Source: Saururus chinensis | Lineage: Eukaryota > Streptophyta > Magnoliopsida > Piperales > Saururaceae | Assembly (NCBI GenBank): GCA_035235625.1 | Contig: CP141149.1 | Span: 30,373,753-30,437,752 of the forward strand | Reading direction: 5' to 3' | Length of the DNA: 64,000 bases | In this document: piece by piece, positions 24,020 through 36,589 of the stretch | Layout of the letters: each line of letters starts with the position of its first letter | Position numbering within the stretch: the stretch's first letter is position 1 | The notes under the pieces: generated by a model | Databases searched by the model: none | What the model saw: only the letters and a program-made list of their open reading frames with translations | What the model was told of the DNA's origin: nothing | Program-made: the position numbers and the translations under genes

Positions 24020-25195
24020 TAAAAAACTCATCAAGAGCAGTCAGTCGGGCATGTTTCCGTGTAGGAACAAACACAAGGGCAGGTTTCCCATTATTCGCAT
24101 GTTGAACAATGGCTATGTCATAGCTTGCATCCGGGCTTCAAAGTTGGCTATGTCCACACCTTGAATGTGGATTTCTAAAGGCACGGGACGAACCCCAGGG
24201 GGAAAGTTAAAAAGTCCATGGGATGTTGCTCCAATCCACTCCCCTAGATCTTTTGCGTTTGCAAGTGAGGTTGATGGTGCCAATCACTTCTAACACGGGA
24301 CCAGACTGTCCACCAATCAAATGAAGCTCATCAATAAATAATGAAAAGACTGACCTGCTGAACATGTTTACGCTGCTTCCACCGTCGAGACAGAGCATCC
24401 CATTTGTCAGGGGTGCCGATGATCACTTGACAATTTCAAATAACTGTTGCAGTTTCACCAGTAAGTTCGACCACTTGTAAACCTAGTCCCTTGCCAAACT
24501 TCTGCTCCCAATCACGGTATTGCTGCTTTGCCAGGGCTTCAACTGGTGCAATATACACTGCCCTCATAATGTTGTTAGACCCCTTTTGATGATTTCTCAA
24601 CGGAGCAAACTGAGCACATATGGTTTTCCCACTACCTGTTGGTGCTGCAACCAAAACATTGTCATCTGTGTTGTATAAGACAGTGAAGACCTGCGTCTGG
24701 ATGGGATTAAAATGCCTGAACTACTGGTAAAGTGCTTCATACAAAGGATTTCTCAAAGCAGTCACAGGCAAAGGTTGCAAGTCCAGCAATTCTGTTGATG
24801 GAGGATATTTCTCTGGTAAAATTAAGTGCCTAAAAGATACAGGGAACACAGTTTGCGAGCCAAGCCATCTATCAGATACAACACGAAAAAAATACTGTGA
24901 AGGCAATGGCTCATGTATTGGAGCTGTAAAACTCAAAATGTGATCTTCATCAATAGACTGTTTCTTCAAGAGAAAATACTCGTGATGCAAAATGAATTCA
25001 CCATCATTATCCATTATAATAACCCATAAAGGCTCAACATATCCATGCACTTTATCATCCCATTGAAAATCTGGTGTTATTGTCAGCTCCACTCTCAGTA
25101 CAGAGCGAGCGATAGGTTGTATATTAGCTGCCAGGTTAAGCTTTGAAAATTGGTTAATGAACTTGTGGAGTGGCTTGCCTATCCTCGGCATGCGA
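24020..25195 (-). pseudogene. BRR2: BRR2/DExH12-type spliceosomal RNA helicase fragment, decayed
   Basis: Reading on the minus strand from 25195, the sequence matches the region joining the two helicase cassettes of BRR2, the U5 snRNP helicase that unwinds U4/U6: [60 protein letters not shown]. It continues into the second cassette with motif I APTGSGKT and motif [11 protein letters not shown]. It is truncated at both ends. An in-frame TAG (24723-24721) sits just before [12 protein letters not shown]. Another stop follows [10 protein letters not shown], a deletion removes sequence after GPVLEVI, and later stops and frame changes follow down to about 24020. No introns interrupt it. A retroposed copy is possible, but true BRR2 genes are themselves intron-poor, so this is unproven. 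Confidence 0.9.
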
Positions 25196-26367
25196 ACTAG
25201 GGGCCGTCAAAATAGTCATAAATGTCAATTATAGGTTGCATCGAGCTTGTGTGTATAATTAATGATTATAGTAATTATTAAATATATATATTATAATTAT
25301 AATATACAAGAGAAATTTTATTTAATATATATTTTATATTTAATTTATTATATATGTATATATATTTTTAGTCTTAGTTCTTTATATTACCAATTGGCGT
25401 TTATGTCAACAGAGAATCTAGTAATAAGCTGTAAATTGTAATTATATGACTATGACATTCTTAGTGTTGGGGTTGTCATACAAAAGAGGGCAGATTGAAT
25501 ACAAGTCATAATAAATAATTATATATAAATATATTTATAAATATATAAATTAAATACAGGAGAAAAAAGAAATTTAAACCCGCTTCAAAGCGCATTACAT
25601 ATTGTCTTTAAAACTGATAGGCTGCCCTCCGTATATATATGTTTAACTATATTTTATTCCTGAGATATAATGAACTACACCATCCATTTAATAATATACT
25701 TTTAATCAAATAAATTAGATCTCAATAAAAAAAATGGTATTGCTCAACTACATACTCCAAGTTCAGAGAAAGATAAAAAAAAGTTCTAAAATTTTCTAAG
25801 ACAAAAGGAAAAGACCGGTTCTTGTCTTTACATCATTCTATTGTAATCCCGTGATAAGTGATATAGCTTACGCTTCAAAGCTCAAATGGCTCTTTTAATG
25901 GTAATCGTCGCGAGAAGCCAAATCGCCTTATATTTATCATTAAACACTCATTGTACACAATATCTGTCACGAAACAATCAAAGCGGCACCGTTCCGGTTT
26001 ATTCCAAGTCAAACAAAATGGCGCCAATTCCTACTTTTATATCACGTCAAAGTATGTGTTTATTCAGCTTGGGATACTTTTCTGTCGTTTTTCTCTATGG
26101 GTACTTTTGTGTTGTTGATGAGTGTACGGAATCGCCTTCTCTCGTGGTCTTGAATATATTTTAGGCTTGATAGGTTTTACCACATTTTCGGTGCAAAAAT
26201 ACAAAAAAAAAATCTTTCGGTTTTGTAATTAATTGGAGAAATGTCTGCTAACCTTTTTATATTCGGTTTCCCTATACTTCCTAGTTTTGGACTAATTGGT
26301 ACCCATAGAAAAATATCAATAACACAGTTATCTTGTGAGTATATAGGATTCATTGTCAGGTGTTAAC
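24663..26367. repeat. Tandem segmental duplication, copy A
   Basis: This unit holds part of the BRR2-like fragment plus about 1.2 kb of AT-rich flank, and is repeated head-to-tail at 26387-27967. The match starts at CATCTGTGTTGTATAAGACA and ends near GGATTCA(T/C)TG. The flank contains no gene; the ~90-codon frame at 25886-26164 is not preserved in copy B. Confidence 0.85.
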
Positions 26368-26386
26368 TAGTGTTTTAAAAACTGGC

Positions 26387-27967
26387 CATCTGTGTTGTAT
26401 AAGACAGTGAAGACCTGCGTCTGGATGGGATTAAAATGCCTGAACTACTGGTAAAGTGCTTCATACAAAGGATTTCTCAAAGCAGTCACAGGCAAAGGTT
26501 GCAAGTCCAGCAATTCTGTTGATGGAGGATACTTCTCTGGTAAAATAAAGTGCCTAAAAGATACAGGGAACACAATTTGCGAGCCAAACCATCTATCAGA
26601 TACAACACGAATAAAATACTGTGAAGGCAATGGCTCATGTATTGGAACTGTAAAACTCAAAATGTGATCTTCATCAATAGACTGTTTCTTCAAGAGAAAA
26701 TACTCGTGATGCAAAATGAATTCACCATCATTATCCATTATAATAACCCATAAAGGCTCAACATATCCATGCACTTTATCATCCCATTGAAAATCTGGTG
26801 TTATTGTCAGCTCCACTCTCAGCACAGAGCGAGTGATAGGTTGTATATTAGCTGCCAGGTTAAGCTTTGAAAATTGGTTAATGAAGTGGCTTGCCCATCC
26901 TCGGCATACGAATTAGGGGCCGTCAAACTAATCATAAATCTGAATTACAGGTTACATAGAGCTTGTATGTATAACTAATGATTATTGTGATTGTTAAATA
27001 AATATATTATAATTATAACAAGGGAAACCTTTATTCAATATATATTTTATATCTAATTTATTTTATATATATATTCAGTCTCAGTTCTTTATATTACCAA
27101 CAAGCGTTTATGTCAATAGAGAATCTAGTAATAAGTTATAAATTGTAATTATATGACTATGACATTCTTAGTGTTCGGGTTGTCACATAAAAAGAGGATA
27201 GATTAAATACAAGTCAAAATTATTATGTAAATAATTATATATAAATATATAAATTAAATATTAAAGAGAAGATAAATTTGAACTCAATTCAAGGTGCATT
27301 ATATGCTGTTTTTAAAATAAATATGCTAACTTTTATGCACATATATTTAATTATATTTTAATCTCAAGATATAACGAACTACACCGTCTATTTAATAGTG
27401 CACTTTCAACCAATAAAAAAGATGTTATTGCTGAATTACATTGCTCAATCACCTACCCCAAGTTCAAGAAAAAAGGTTTCCAAAGTTTTCTCGGAGAAGA
27501 AAAGATCGAAAAGAACGGTTAAGTTCTGTCTTTGCGTTATTCTATTGTAATCCCGATAAAGCTTCACAATGGCTCTTTTAATGATAATCGTCGCGACCTA
27601 GAAGCCAAACCGGCTTATATTTATCATTAACGCCGATTGTGCACAATATCCGTCATCAAACAATCAAAGCGGCGCCATTTCGGTTTATTCCAAGTCAAAC
27701 AAAATGGCGCCGCGTGGTTGATGAGGGTACGGAATCGCCTTCTCTCATGGTTCTGAATATATTTTAGACTTGGGTTTTACTACATTTTCGGTGCACAAAT
27801 GCAAAAAAAAGAATCTTTCGGTTTTATAATTAATTGGAGAAATGTCTGCTTACCTTTTTATAGTCGGTTTCTCTGTACTTCCTAATTTTGGACTAATTGA
27901 TATCCATAGAAAAATATCAATAACACAGTTGTCTTCGATTATATAGGATTCACTGCTAGGTGCTAAC
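26387..27967. repeat. Tandem segmental duplication, copy B
   Basis: Second copy of the preceding unit, collinear and clearly similar throughout, with scattered substitutions and small indels, for example about 140 bp missing around 27715 relative to copy A. It carries only the linker part of the BRR2-like fragment and stops before the ATPase motifs, so the duplication breakpoint lies inside the pseudogene. Confidence 0.85.
26400..26905 (-). pseudogene. BRR2: BRR2-like helicase fragment, second (shorter) copy
   Basis: Near-identical to 24700-25195: [20 protein letters not shown] and [14 protein letters not shown] (here [14 protein letters not shown]). It shares the in-frame TAG (26447-26445) after YEALYQ with copy A, so the stop arose before the duplication. 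Copy B has its own 8-bp deletion near 26886 that breaks the frame in the upstream KFINQFSKL region. It carries no ATPase motif. Confidence 0.88.
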
Positions 27968-29260
27968 AATTGTAATGACATAAATAGATGACTTACGAAG
28001 AGTTACAAAATCTGAACGGATGATATTAACCCAACTGTATATCACCCTGTACTAATTAAATAAAAATTATGCTTGGACCATCCCAGATAAATTTCTTTCC
28101 TCTATGCAAGCTGTTAATTTGAGCTTGTAGCTATGAAGTTCTCCCCTTAATGCTTGGGTTGCAATGACATTGACACCGTGATCTATGTTCAAGTTGCTTT
28201 AGCACAACCACTTCCCCTTAAGACCACTACAGCTCCATTTGGTTTAAATTTATTTTAAAAAATTAAATACAGCTATTAATGTGAAACAGATAAAATACTG
28301 TTTTAGTGAGGCTTTGTTTATAATTGAGGCCACGTTAGTTATCAGCTTTTCTTAATACATTGACCAAAGTTTATCAATGAGAAAGAAAACATGAGGGCCA
28401 TGAATTTATATCAATTCAATGTTTTGTTGCAATAAAATAGTTTTTTGAAAAAATTATTTACATCATGATTTTATTACTTAACTATATTATTTAACCTCAA
28501 CATAGAAAGTCAAAGCATTAATCAATTTTACTTGGAAGACTTGTTTATACTTTTTTTATTAAAAACTTTCTTAGATACCTTATTTCTTGTAGTATACTTC
28601 TTATATCCTACTTTAATAGCTCCATTTAATTTTTTAAATTGAACTATATAAAACTATAAATGTGGGGATGAGGGAGTATAATTCATTACAAATATAGAGT
28701 ATATATTATTATATTTAAAAAAAAAATTAAGCAAAGATGCTCAAGTCCTTACTCCTTAGAACCGTCGTGGACAAGTTGAAACTAGCCAGGTAAATTGGAA
28801 TAGTAACAAATTATATGAGTGATGAAGGAACTATTTTGAAGTTGCATTATAGGAGATCTACACTTTCTATGTGAAATGTTTTTGAGTATAAATAGTGTAG
28901 AGAGCCAATTCCTTAGGAAAGTTATTTTGGGTTTATATTCTTGAACCTTTTCTTCAAACTTTATTCTCTGTGTTGAGCTGAAGTTCCACGGGAATATTTC
29001 AATTATCTTGATATGTGTTTTGTTGTCTCAATTATTTCATTTAGCTAAATAGAAGACAAGCCTTTTGGCAATATATTTTCGTCAATGGAAAGTTATTTAG
29101 CACAAATTCAGTTAGCCTACTCTAGTGGGGTTTAAACTCAAGATCAAATTACCAATACCCATGAGTAGTATTTTCTCAATCTTAAATTAATAATTTTATT
29201 TGACATAAAAATTTATCTTATATTAATAATCCCATTTTATTTTATATAATTGGTTAAAAA
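27968..29260. other. AT-rich spacer, no gene seen
   Basis: No frame resembles a protein family. A CTCC...GTATTAAT-type MITE fragment lies near 28605-28680. From 28730 to 29130 the sequence has a TATAAATAG-like box (near 28888) followed by a pyrimidine-rich leader-like stretch, which might be part of an LTR, but no matching partner was found. Confidence 0.3.
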
Positions 29261-29570
29261 TAGGGGTGTTAACGAGCTAAGTATTAGAATTTTACGGCTC
29301 GAGCTTGAACTCTTGAAACTTGGCTTGAGCTTGGCTCAAAGCTCGAATAAGCTTAAAATTTCTAACTCGAGTTCGGCTCAAATTAAAAATCCAAAGCTAG
29401 GCTCGAGTTCAAGCTTGAACTTAAGTAAGTAAATCATGAGCCCAAACTAAAAATATACTTAAAAATTGAAATATTAAATAAAGCTACAAATATATAACAG
29501 AGGGTACACATAATATCACATTAGTATACTTAAAAATACTTTAAAAAAATATAAGATTAGAGGGACCAAC

Positions 29571-30660
29571 TAGGGCTGTAAATGAGCCGAGCTAGCTCGT
29601 GAGCAAACTCGATTCAATTAGGCTCGACTCGAGTTAAACTCGACTCGAATCAGGTTTGACTCGAACTCGATTCGAGCTCGAATAAGTTCAAGCCGAGTTT
29701 GAGCCGACCCCTGCTCGACTCGGCTCGGCTCGAATAAAACTCGAACTCGATGCTACTCGACTCCACCTCAAGCTCGAGCTCGAACTCGAATATAATTTTA
29801 AAATTATATATAAATAATATATATATACATATTTTATATAAACATAATTATTAATTTAAATACATATTTATAACATACTCAAAAATTAGTTCAATTAAAA
29901 AACCAAATGAAGCTATAAGTATATGATAGATGGTCAACATGATATCACACTAATATACTCAAAAATAATTCTAAAAGAAGCATGACATTTGTAGACCAAT
30001 ATTAGTTTAGAAAAGAATGATTAGATATTCTTTTAAAAGTTTAAGCATGACATTGGGACCATCCTCATCTTACAAAATGTATATCTTTTTATATGTACTT
30101 CAGAATTTTTTAGAGGCACACTAAGATTATAAAATAACTTTTTTATTAGTGATTTATAAGCATGTAAAGAAAAGAAAACACAAAAAAGTGGATAACAATG
30201 TTGCCTAAATAAATTTTTTATTTTTTACATCTTTTTTAGTGATTATATGTACATAAAGAGAAAAAAATAATAATGTTGCATTTTTTTAGCATATGTAACT
30301 AAAACTTATTTGTCATAGTTTTCTTCTTTCATAGTGACTATAATCAAATATTCACGGTGTAGTCGTAATACTTGTTGAAGTATATTAATTAATATTTAAT
30401 ACTAAAAGTATATTAATATATGTGATACTTCATATGCTTTATATTTTTATATATATTATTTTTATTTTTTTAGTTCGAGCTCAGTTCTAGCCAAGGCTTA
30501 TGATTCACTTATTTAAGTTCGAGCTCAAGTTCGAGCCGAGCTTTGGATTTCTAAATCGAGCCAAGCTCGAGCTGAAAGGTTTGAGTTTATTCGAGCTTCG
30601 AACCGAGCTCGAGCCGAAATAGCCTAATACTCAGCCTAGCTCGGCTCGTTAACACCCCTA
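29571..30660. mobile_element. Inner hAT-type non-autonomous element, 8-bp target duplication
   Basis: 1,090 bp with terminal inverted repeats TAGGGCTGTAAATGAGCCGA and, from the right end, TAGGGGTGTTAACGAGCCGA, followed on both sides by many CGAGCTCGA-type subterminal words. It is flanked by a perfect 8-bp duplication GGACCAAC (29563-29570 and 30661-30668), diagnostic of hAT insertion. It has no coding capacity; the centre is AT-rich. Confidence 0.88.
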
Positions 30661-30686
30661 GGACCAACCCTAGTATATAAAAAAAT

Positions 30687-31033
30687 GGGAAATTTATTAA
30701 AATAATAATTAAAAAAAATAATTACCAAAATCTACCACTTTGGGAAATATTTCCCAAAGTGGTGTTCGTTTTTGCCACGCTGGCGCCAGCGTGGCTTTTT
30801 TTTTTATATTTTTTAAGTTGATTTCGTCGTTTAGAACGACGAAATTGGCTCGAATACGATTTCGTCGTTCTAAATGATGAAACCTTATATTACTTGACCC
30901 GGTTTCGTCATTTAGAATGACGAAATCAACTTAAGCTGATTTCGTCGTTCTGAACGACGAAACTACCACACTTGTGTTATTTCAGGCTCGGTCGTGGGAG
31001 GACACTGATTTCGTCGTTCTAAACGACAAAATC
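30687..31033. repeat. MULE left terminal inverted repeat
   Basis: About 347 bp, pairing with 36809-37170. It contains a perfect 30-bp palindrome at 30734-30763, a perfect 22-bp palindrome at 30774-30795, and five ~24-bp units with arms TTTCGTCGTT and AACGACGAAA (some degenerate), starting near 30822, 30860, 30903, 30940 and 31009. Confidence 0.92.
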
Positions 31034-31301
31034 AACTTAAATTTTTTTAAAATTACTATTTAAAACTAATTTTATCACCTGTCCCTGTTCATTCATTCAA
31101 AACACAGAACACAAAACATAGATAAATATGCACGACTTCATTCATTCCACCCATAACAAATATCACCATAACAAATATCACTATCACGAATATCACCATA
31201 ACAAATATAAGTAAAGTACATCATATACGAGTAACAAATATAATACATCACAAGTAATATCATAATCTCCTACGTCCTCATCCTCGCCCTCGTCCTCATC
31301 C

Positions 31302-33535
31302 TCAACGGGGGTGTATGAGCTCCTCATGATCTACCTCTGGCTCCAACTGGGGCTCGGGCTCCGACTGCGACTCCATGTCAGGCTCCTGCTCGGGCTCCGG
31401 CTCAGCATAAGTAATAGATGGTACAATACGAGCTGGCCGATGTCGTCTATAATATAAAATCGGATATGGCTGAGTGACATGTGTAGTATCTGGAACTGAT
31501 GAACCTGGAGGAGAGCTATATGCTGCTGATGATGATGGAATATCAGGGCATGAGGAGTGCATCAGCTGCGTCTGAGCAGCCTCGTCGACAGGATAATCTC
31601 GATGAACATCTGTGATCACCGAATGAAGTAGTGGCAAGCTACGAAGGACATCATTAGACGATCTAATCACCGACTCACATGCTGCTGCTAAGTCCTCGCG
31701 CGAAATACAGGTGACAAGTGCATCACTCAAATACGCATTAGTATGTCGAAGCTGACAAAGCTATAAAAAAATAAATTAAATATTAGATAAATAATTAAAA
31801 TAAAATAAAAAAATAATATATGTCTTAATTAACAAAGTTGTATTTACTAGAGCTGCCTCAGATGCTCCCCTAAGCTGATATGTCATCTCCTCTACATCAT
31901 CGCGCGGTAAAATATATCGCCGTGTAATCGGTAAATACCAATGCATATAAGTACTACGAACATCTCGCAATGTCGTAGCCAGCTCCCCTCTAATAATAGT
32001 GGATCTCCTATCCTCCCATCGAGCAATATACGACGCATGATATATAGCCCAGTCGGTAATATGGCGGCCCTGTCGAGTGATGCGATGGACAAACTCGACA
32101 GTAGAAGGTGGGACCCCTTGCTCCAGGTTAAACTGGAGCATTACATGATCTGGCACATACATCTCTATAATCTCATAACATATGAGAGGGGTTCGAGAAA
32201 GCCACACCTCTCGACCGTCAGTGCAGAGTGGAGGTATCACAGCGAACAAGTCCTCCGAGTACGACCGCCAAATAATCTATATAATATATAAAGATAAGTT
32301 AGTTTAAATAACAACAAATTTTTTTAAAATCATTATATAAAAAAGTTCAACACGGCAATAAAATTACCTGGTATGGCCGCTGGTGGTCTAACTCCCCTCT
32401 ATACAAACGGAGGACTCCTTGTGGATTTTCGGTTCTCTTCTTCCGAACATTCCACCTTAAGGAGTTAAATTTAAGAAATGAGTTCAGCATATGTTCATAA
32501 AATGTTGCATAAAAAGTAATGTGGTAAACATAAATATAACCTACCTCGCCCCTAATGGAGCACCCTCGACCAAGCGACCCATCTCAGCAGTTGGTCGGCC
32601 GATGTGTAAGTGCTCCCACGACCATAACTATGTCATAAAATAGTGATAATAAATATTAGAAATAAAAAATTATACGTGACTAAAACTCCAAGTAAAGTTA
32701 CACAATTATTTACCTGAAGAAGAGTCAGACAGCCCGCAATCCCCGAGGTCATGGCCTGGCATGCCTTTCCTAACTCTCGGTATTAGAATGCGAGAGTAGC
32801 ACTGCCCCATGAATAAGTGACAGCCATGTCAAAGTTGTGAAGGAGAGAGAGATACGAAACATGCACGTGGCTACTCGTGGTATTCGCAAATATGGTGGCT
32901 CCAAGTAAATGCAATATATAGGCTCGTGCATGCTGCTCGATAACTATCTCTGTAGCATCGGCTGGGAGCTCACGAAACTCCTGTAACAGCCATCGTAGGC
33001 TCAGTCGGCTACCACGCATCACTGTAGGAGGAGGAGCTCTACCAAGAAATCTAAGTAATATATCCATATGAGCTCCTCCTGTCGTGCCTGTCACCGGACG
33101 TCCATCAATACGGAGTCCTAATAGAACTGCCACATCCATGAGCGTGATGGACATCTCTCCATATGACAAATGTAACGTCTGTGTCTCCCTCCTCCATCTC
33201 TCAGCAAGAGCCGTCAATAGAGGCCGATCGAGACGAACATACTGTAGATGAATGAAATGGCCGAATCCCGCTCGCTCGATATAAGGTAATATACGCTCAT
33301 CTATAGGCCAATGGCGGAGGTATTTAAAATGTTCGGTGCACTCAAGGCACCCGGGGTCCTATAATAAATTTTAAAATTATAACATGTCGTATTATATCAA
33401 CCAAAAAACAATGAATTTTAAAAAAAGTTATCATACCTCTCCTCTCCAAATAGCAGCAGACCTATGTGACTCCTGCTCTACGAGTAAAGAAGCGTCACTC
33501 GGGCCTGGCCCGTAACAAGGCTCTGCATGATCCAT
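31302..33535 (-). CDS. Plant mobile domain (PMD) protein carried by the MULE, one in-frame stop
   Basis: PMD proteins (MAIN/MAIL relatives) exist both as host genes and as passengers of Gypsy and Mutator elements; their biochemistry is poorly known. Six exons read on the minus strand: 33535-33437, 33358-32714, 32627-32545, 32455-32368, 32276-31848, 31760-31302. All are GT-AG with consistent phases and sum to 601 codons. Family features include GCLECTEHFKYLRHWPIDER, the aromatic-rich start of the domain, and LSYGEMSITLMDVAVLLGLR followed by IDGRPVTG, the PMD signature. The C-terminal tail is Pro/Glu-rich with EPEPEQEPDMESQSEPEPQ. A TAA at 32785-32783 in exon 2 (after WGSATLAF) interrupts an otherwise open frame, so it is formally a pseudogene unless that codon is bypassed. 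It starts 96 bp after the transposase stop on the same strand. Confidence 0.85.
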
Positions 33536-33631
33536 ATGATATGTGGAAGATGAAGATCATATCATTAATCGTAAGGAATACATGCATACGTAACTAAAAA
33601 AATATAATAAATACAGAGGTTGATTATATGT

Positions 33632-36074
33632 TTACCAATCAATAGGAGGGTTTCTACATGATTTACTATTATGCCCACTTTGTTTACACCTCCCGCATTT
33701 ATATCCTCCTCTACCATCTCTTTCCATTGTTCTGCGGTCTATGGTATTCCTAATGCGAACAAACCGTGGGCGACCGGGTTGCCTTGTTGCTATCGGTGGG
33801 TATAACACAAACGGTATATCCCTCTCCCAATACTCCCGACCACGAGGAGAATAAAATTCTGCAGAGTACACATTTCTATAAGTAGAAGATGTGTAAAACA
33901 GTGATGCATTGATTGGCTCCCGCCGCTTTGCCCACACAACGATAAGGTGCGAGCAAGGATAACCATAAACCTGAGGGATGTTGCATGTACAAGTATGCAT
34001 CGCAGCATTTACCATAACCTTGCGGGCACGAATTGATGTCACTTCGTACTGACTCCTGTTGATCCTATTAACTATATACTCCCCAATTTTTCTTGTTTGC
34101 TCTCTCAATATGACTTCCACTCTAGGAGTATATGGGGTGACTATGGCAGAGGCGGCAGAAGATCGTTTAACAAAAAATTTTATGAGCCGATAAAAGATAG
34201 CTGACACTAAAGCCTACATGGGTAACCCTCGTGCCCCCTTCAAGACGCTATTTAAACTTTCAGCCATATTTGTAGTCGTCATGCCAAATGTCATAAAACC
34301 ACCGTGTGCAAGGGACCACTGTGCAGGATGCAATTCTCCTCCTAAGAGGAGATGTTTTGCCCTAGGACTCTCTTGACCAATCAAGTCCATTTTAGCATCA
34401 AACTTTTCTACTGTTAGTGCACAAGCTGCTGCCCCAATCAAGTCCGTCAGTGTATCATTTTTGAACTCCTTCTTAAAATTTGCTTTTATGTGACGAATGC
34501 AATAACGATGGTGGTAATCCGGCTCTGGAAGAACCTCAGGCACTGCCTTCTGAAGCCCCTTATGTCGATCTGAAATAATGACGATGTTCGTCATGCCCAT
34601 CAGTACATGATCCCTCAATTCCATTAGAAACCATTTCCAATTGTCTCCGTCTTCCTTCCCGACAAGCCCGAATGCAAGAGGAAATAACCCATTATTTCCA
34701 TCTGTAGCCGTTGCAGCCATAGGAGCACCAGGATATCTGCCATACAAGTGAGTGACATCAACGCCAATCACAGGGATGTAATGTCGAAACCTAGCTATAG
34801 ACGGCCCAAATGCCCAAAACAACCGTCTAAATCTCCTACAAGTGCCACCATCTGCACGAGGTACTACATCATCCTCTAAGCGGTAGTAGGTGTCAGGATT
34901 GGCTTCTTGCACCGCCCTTAGGTACATTGGCAACAATTTATACGATTCTACCCAATCTCTATAAATGGCCTTGATCGCCATATTCCTTGCTGCCCATGCT
35001 TTCTTATAAGATATGTCAACATGATACTTCTCCTTCATTATTTGAATAATATCCCCTGGTGTGAGAGTTAATTCGGCTTGGATAGCGGGCATTATGACCT
35101 TCGAAATAAAGGAGGCACTGCACTGTCTATGATCTGTGCTAAGCTGGGCATTCTGACATGTGTGGTCACCTTTGTACGTCTTCAATTTAAAGAACCCACC
35201 ACCCCTTTTGATTGAGCCATGCACTCTCTAAGGGCAAGTGCTATCAATGCACTTCACTGTATACTCCGCCGGATTTGTTCGTACAACCTTGTATTCAACA
35301 TGATTTTGAATGGAAAACTCCTGCAAGGCTGTAACGAATGCTTCTTTATTCTCAAAGATGCGGCCAACGTATAACTCATCTTCATTTTGTTGGTCCAAAT
35401 CCATTGTAGAATTCACTGCCGCATCTATCTCCTCATTTGTGATGTGTGCATAAAGTGGCTCAACTTCACAGTACGGCGGCTCTTCATCATCTACATTCAT
35501 ATCATTCCCAGCAATGGCGTTGTCTACCGCATCATCTTTTCATTAAATGATAATAAGATTGAAAATGTATTCACAACTAAATCAACCCTTACCTCCAAGT
35601 AGGTTAACTTCCATCGTAAATAGGGGCAGACGACCTATGACGTTCATTTGAAGCTACTGTCATAGATAAATTTCCCTCTTCTTCGTCGTCCACCGGCACT
35701 TGCATATGACTTTCATTGTTCACATTTCTATCCGAGCTCCTTTGTGAGCTTCTGTGGGAGCTCCTATGTGAACTACTTCGCCTTTTACTAGTCACTCGGG
35801 CCTCTTTTTCGAGAAATAACTCGAAAGAAATTATGTGACGCGAGTGGTGAAACATAAAAGTCATTGATGAATCATCATTTATGTTCATTAGTATCATTCT
35901 CGATCCATAGGATGGAAGATTACATTTGATAGTAATTTTCTATCTTCTTCGATCTAACCCAACCTTACTTGCTACGTGCATCTCAAATTCATCAAATGTA
36001 GACGGTTTCTTCATTAATAATCCTTCTATGCGTCTGTCGTAGTTAATGAAAAAACTAACCATTTCTTCTGCCAT
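33632..36074 (-). pseudogene. mudrA: MuDR-type (mudrA) transposase, near-intact with three in-frame TAG codons
   Basis: DDE transposase of Mutator elements, which cuts at the TIRs and integrates with a 9-bp staggered cut. Two exons on the minus strand: 36074-35609 and 35535-33632 (GT-AG, phase 1), about 788 codons. The N-terminal part holds a Ser/Arg-rich patch (SSHRSSHRSSQRSS). A MuDR zinc-binding/WRKY-like region includes GDHTCQN. The MULE transposase core has the catalytic acids in GVDVTHLYG, IISDRHKGL and NMAESLNSVLKG. A SWIM motif follows (CTCN...CSHL), then a CCHC knuckle CGRCKQSGHNSKSC. Three TAG codons interrupt the frame: codon 45 (35942-35940), after DSTCP (35230-35228, where family members usually have Trp) and after GARGLPM (34210-34208). 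There are no frameshifts. Confidence 0.92.
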
Positions 36075-36589
36075 TTCTATTTAATTAATTCATAAATAAT
36101 AAATTAAATTAATATTAGATTAAGCAAACTAATACTAATATCTACCCTAACAAATATATTTTCAAAATATATACGCATAGAAACTAATAACTTTACTAAG
36201 TATATAAGCATATCATTAATACTTTATATTAATGAGTAAATTTTCTAATTAATAAAATTACACAATTGATGCAATAACGCATACAATGTCACAAATCATA
36301 TAAAAACATGTTCAAAAACTCAAAATCATCCTTATTTTCCAAAATTTGAGAGACTTGCCATCTTAAAAAACAAAAACTCATTAATTAAAAATCCATCTCA
36401 ATTTAATAATCTTAAACAAAAAAACACACAAAATGACTTAGAACAATACTTCTAAAATTAGGGCTAAATGATAGGACATTCAAAACTTCAAATTTTTTCA
36501 ATGTAATATACAAAAGCTATATTTCTTCAATGTAACATACAAAAGATATATTACAACGATTGAAAAAAAGGTAAATAAAAAAATACATA

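Noticed and set aside
25886..26164. 92-codon plus-strand frame in the AT-rich flank
   Set aside because: Not conserved in the tandem copy at about 27570-27770, where indels break it; no family resemblance.
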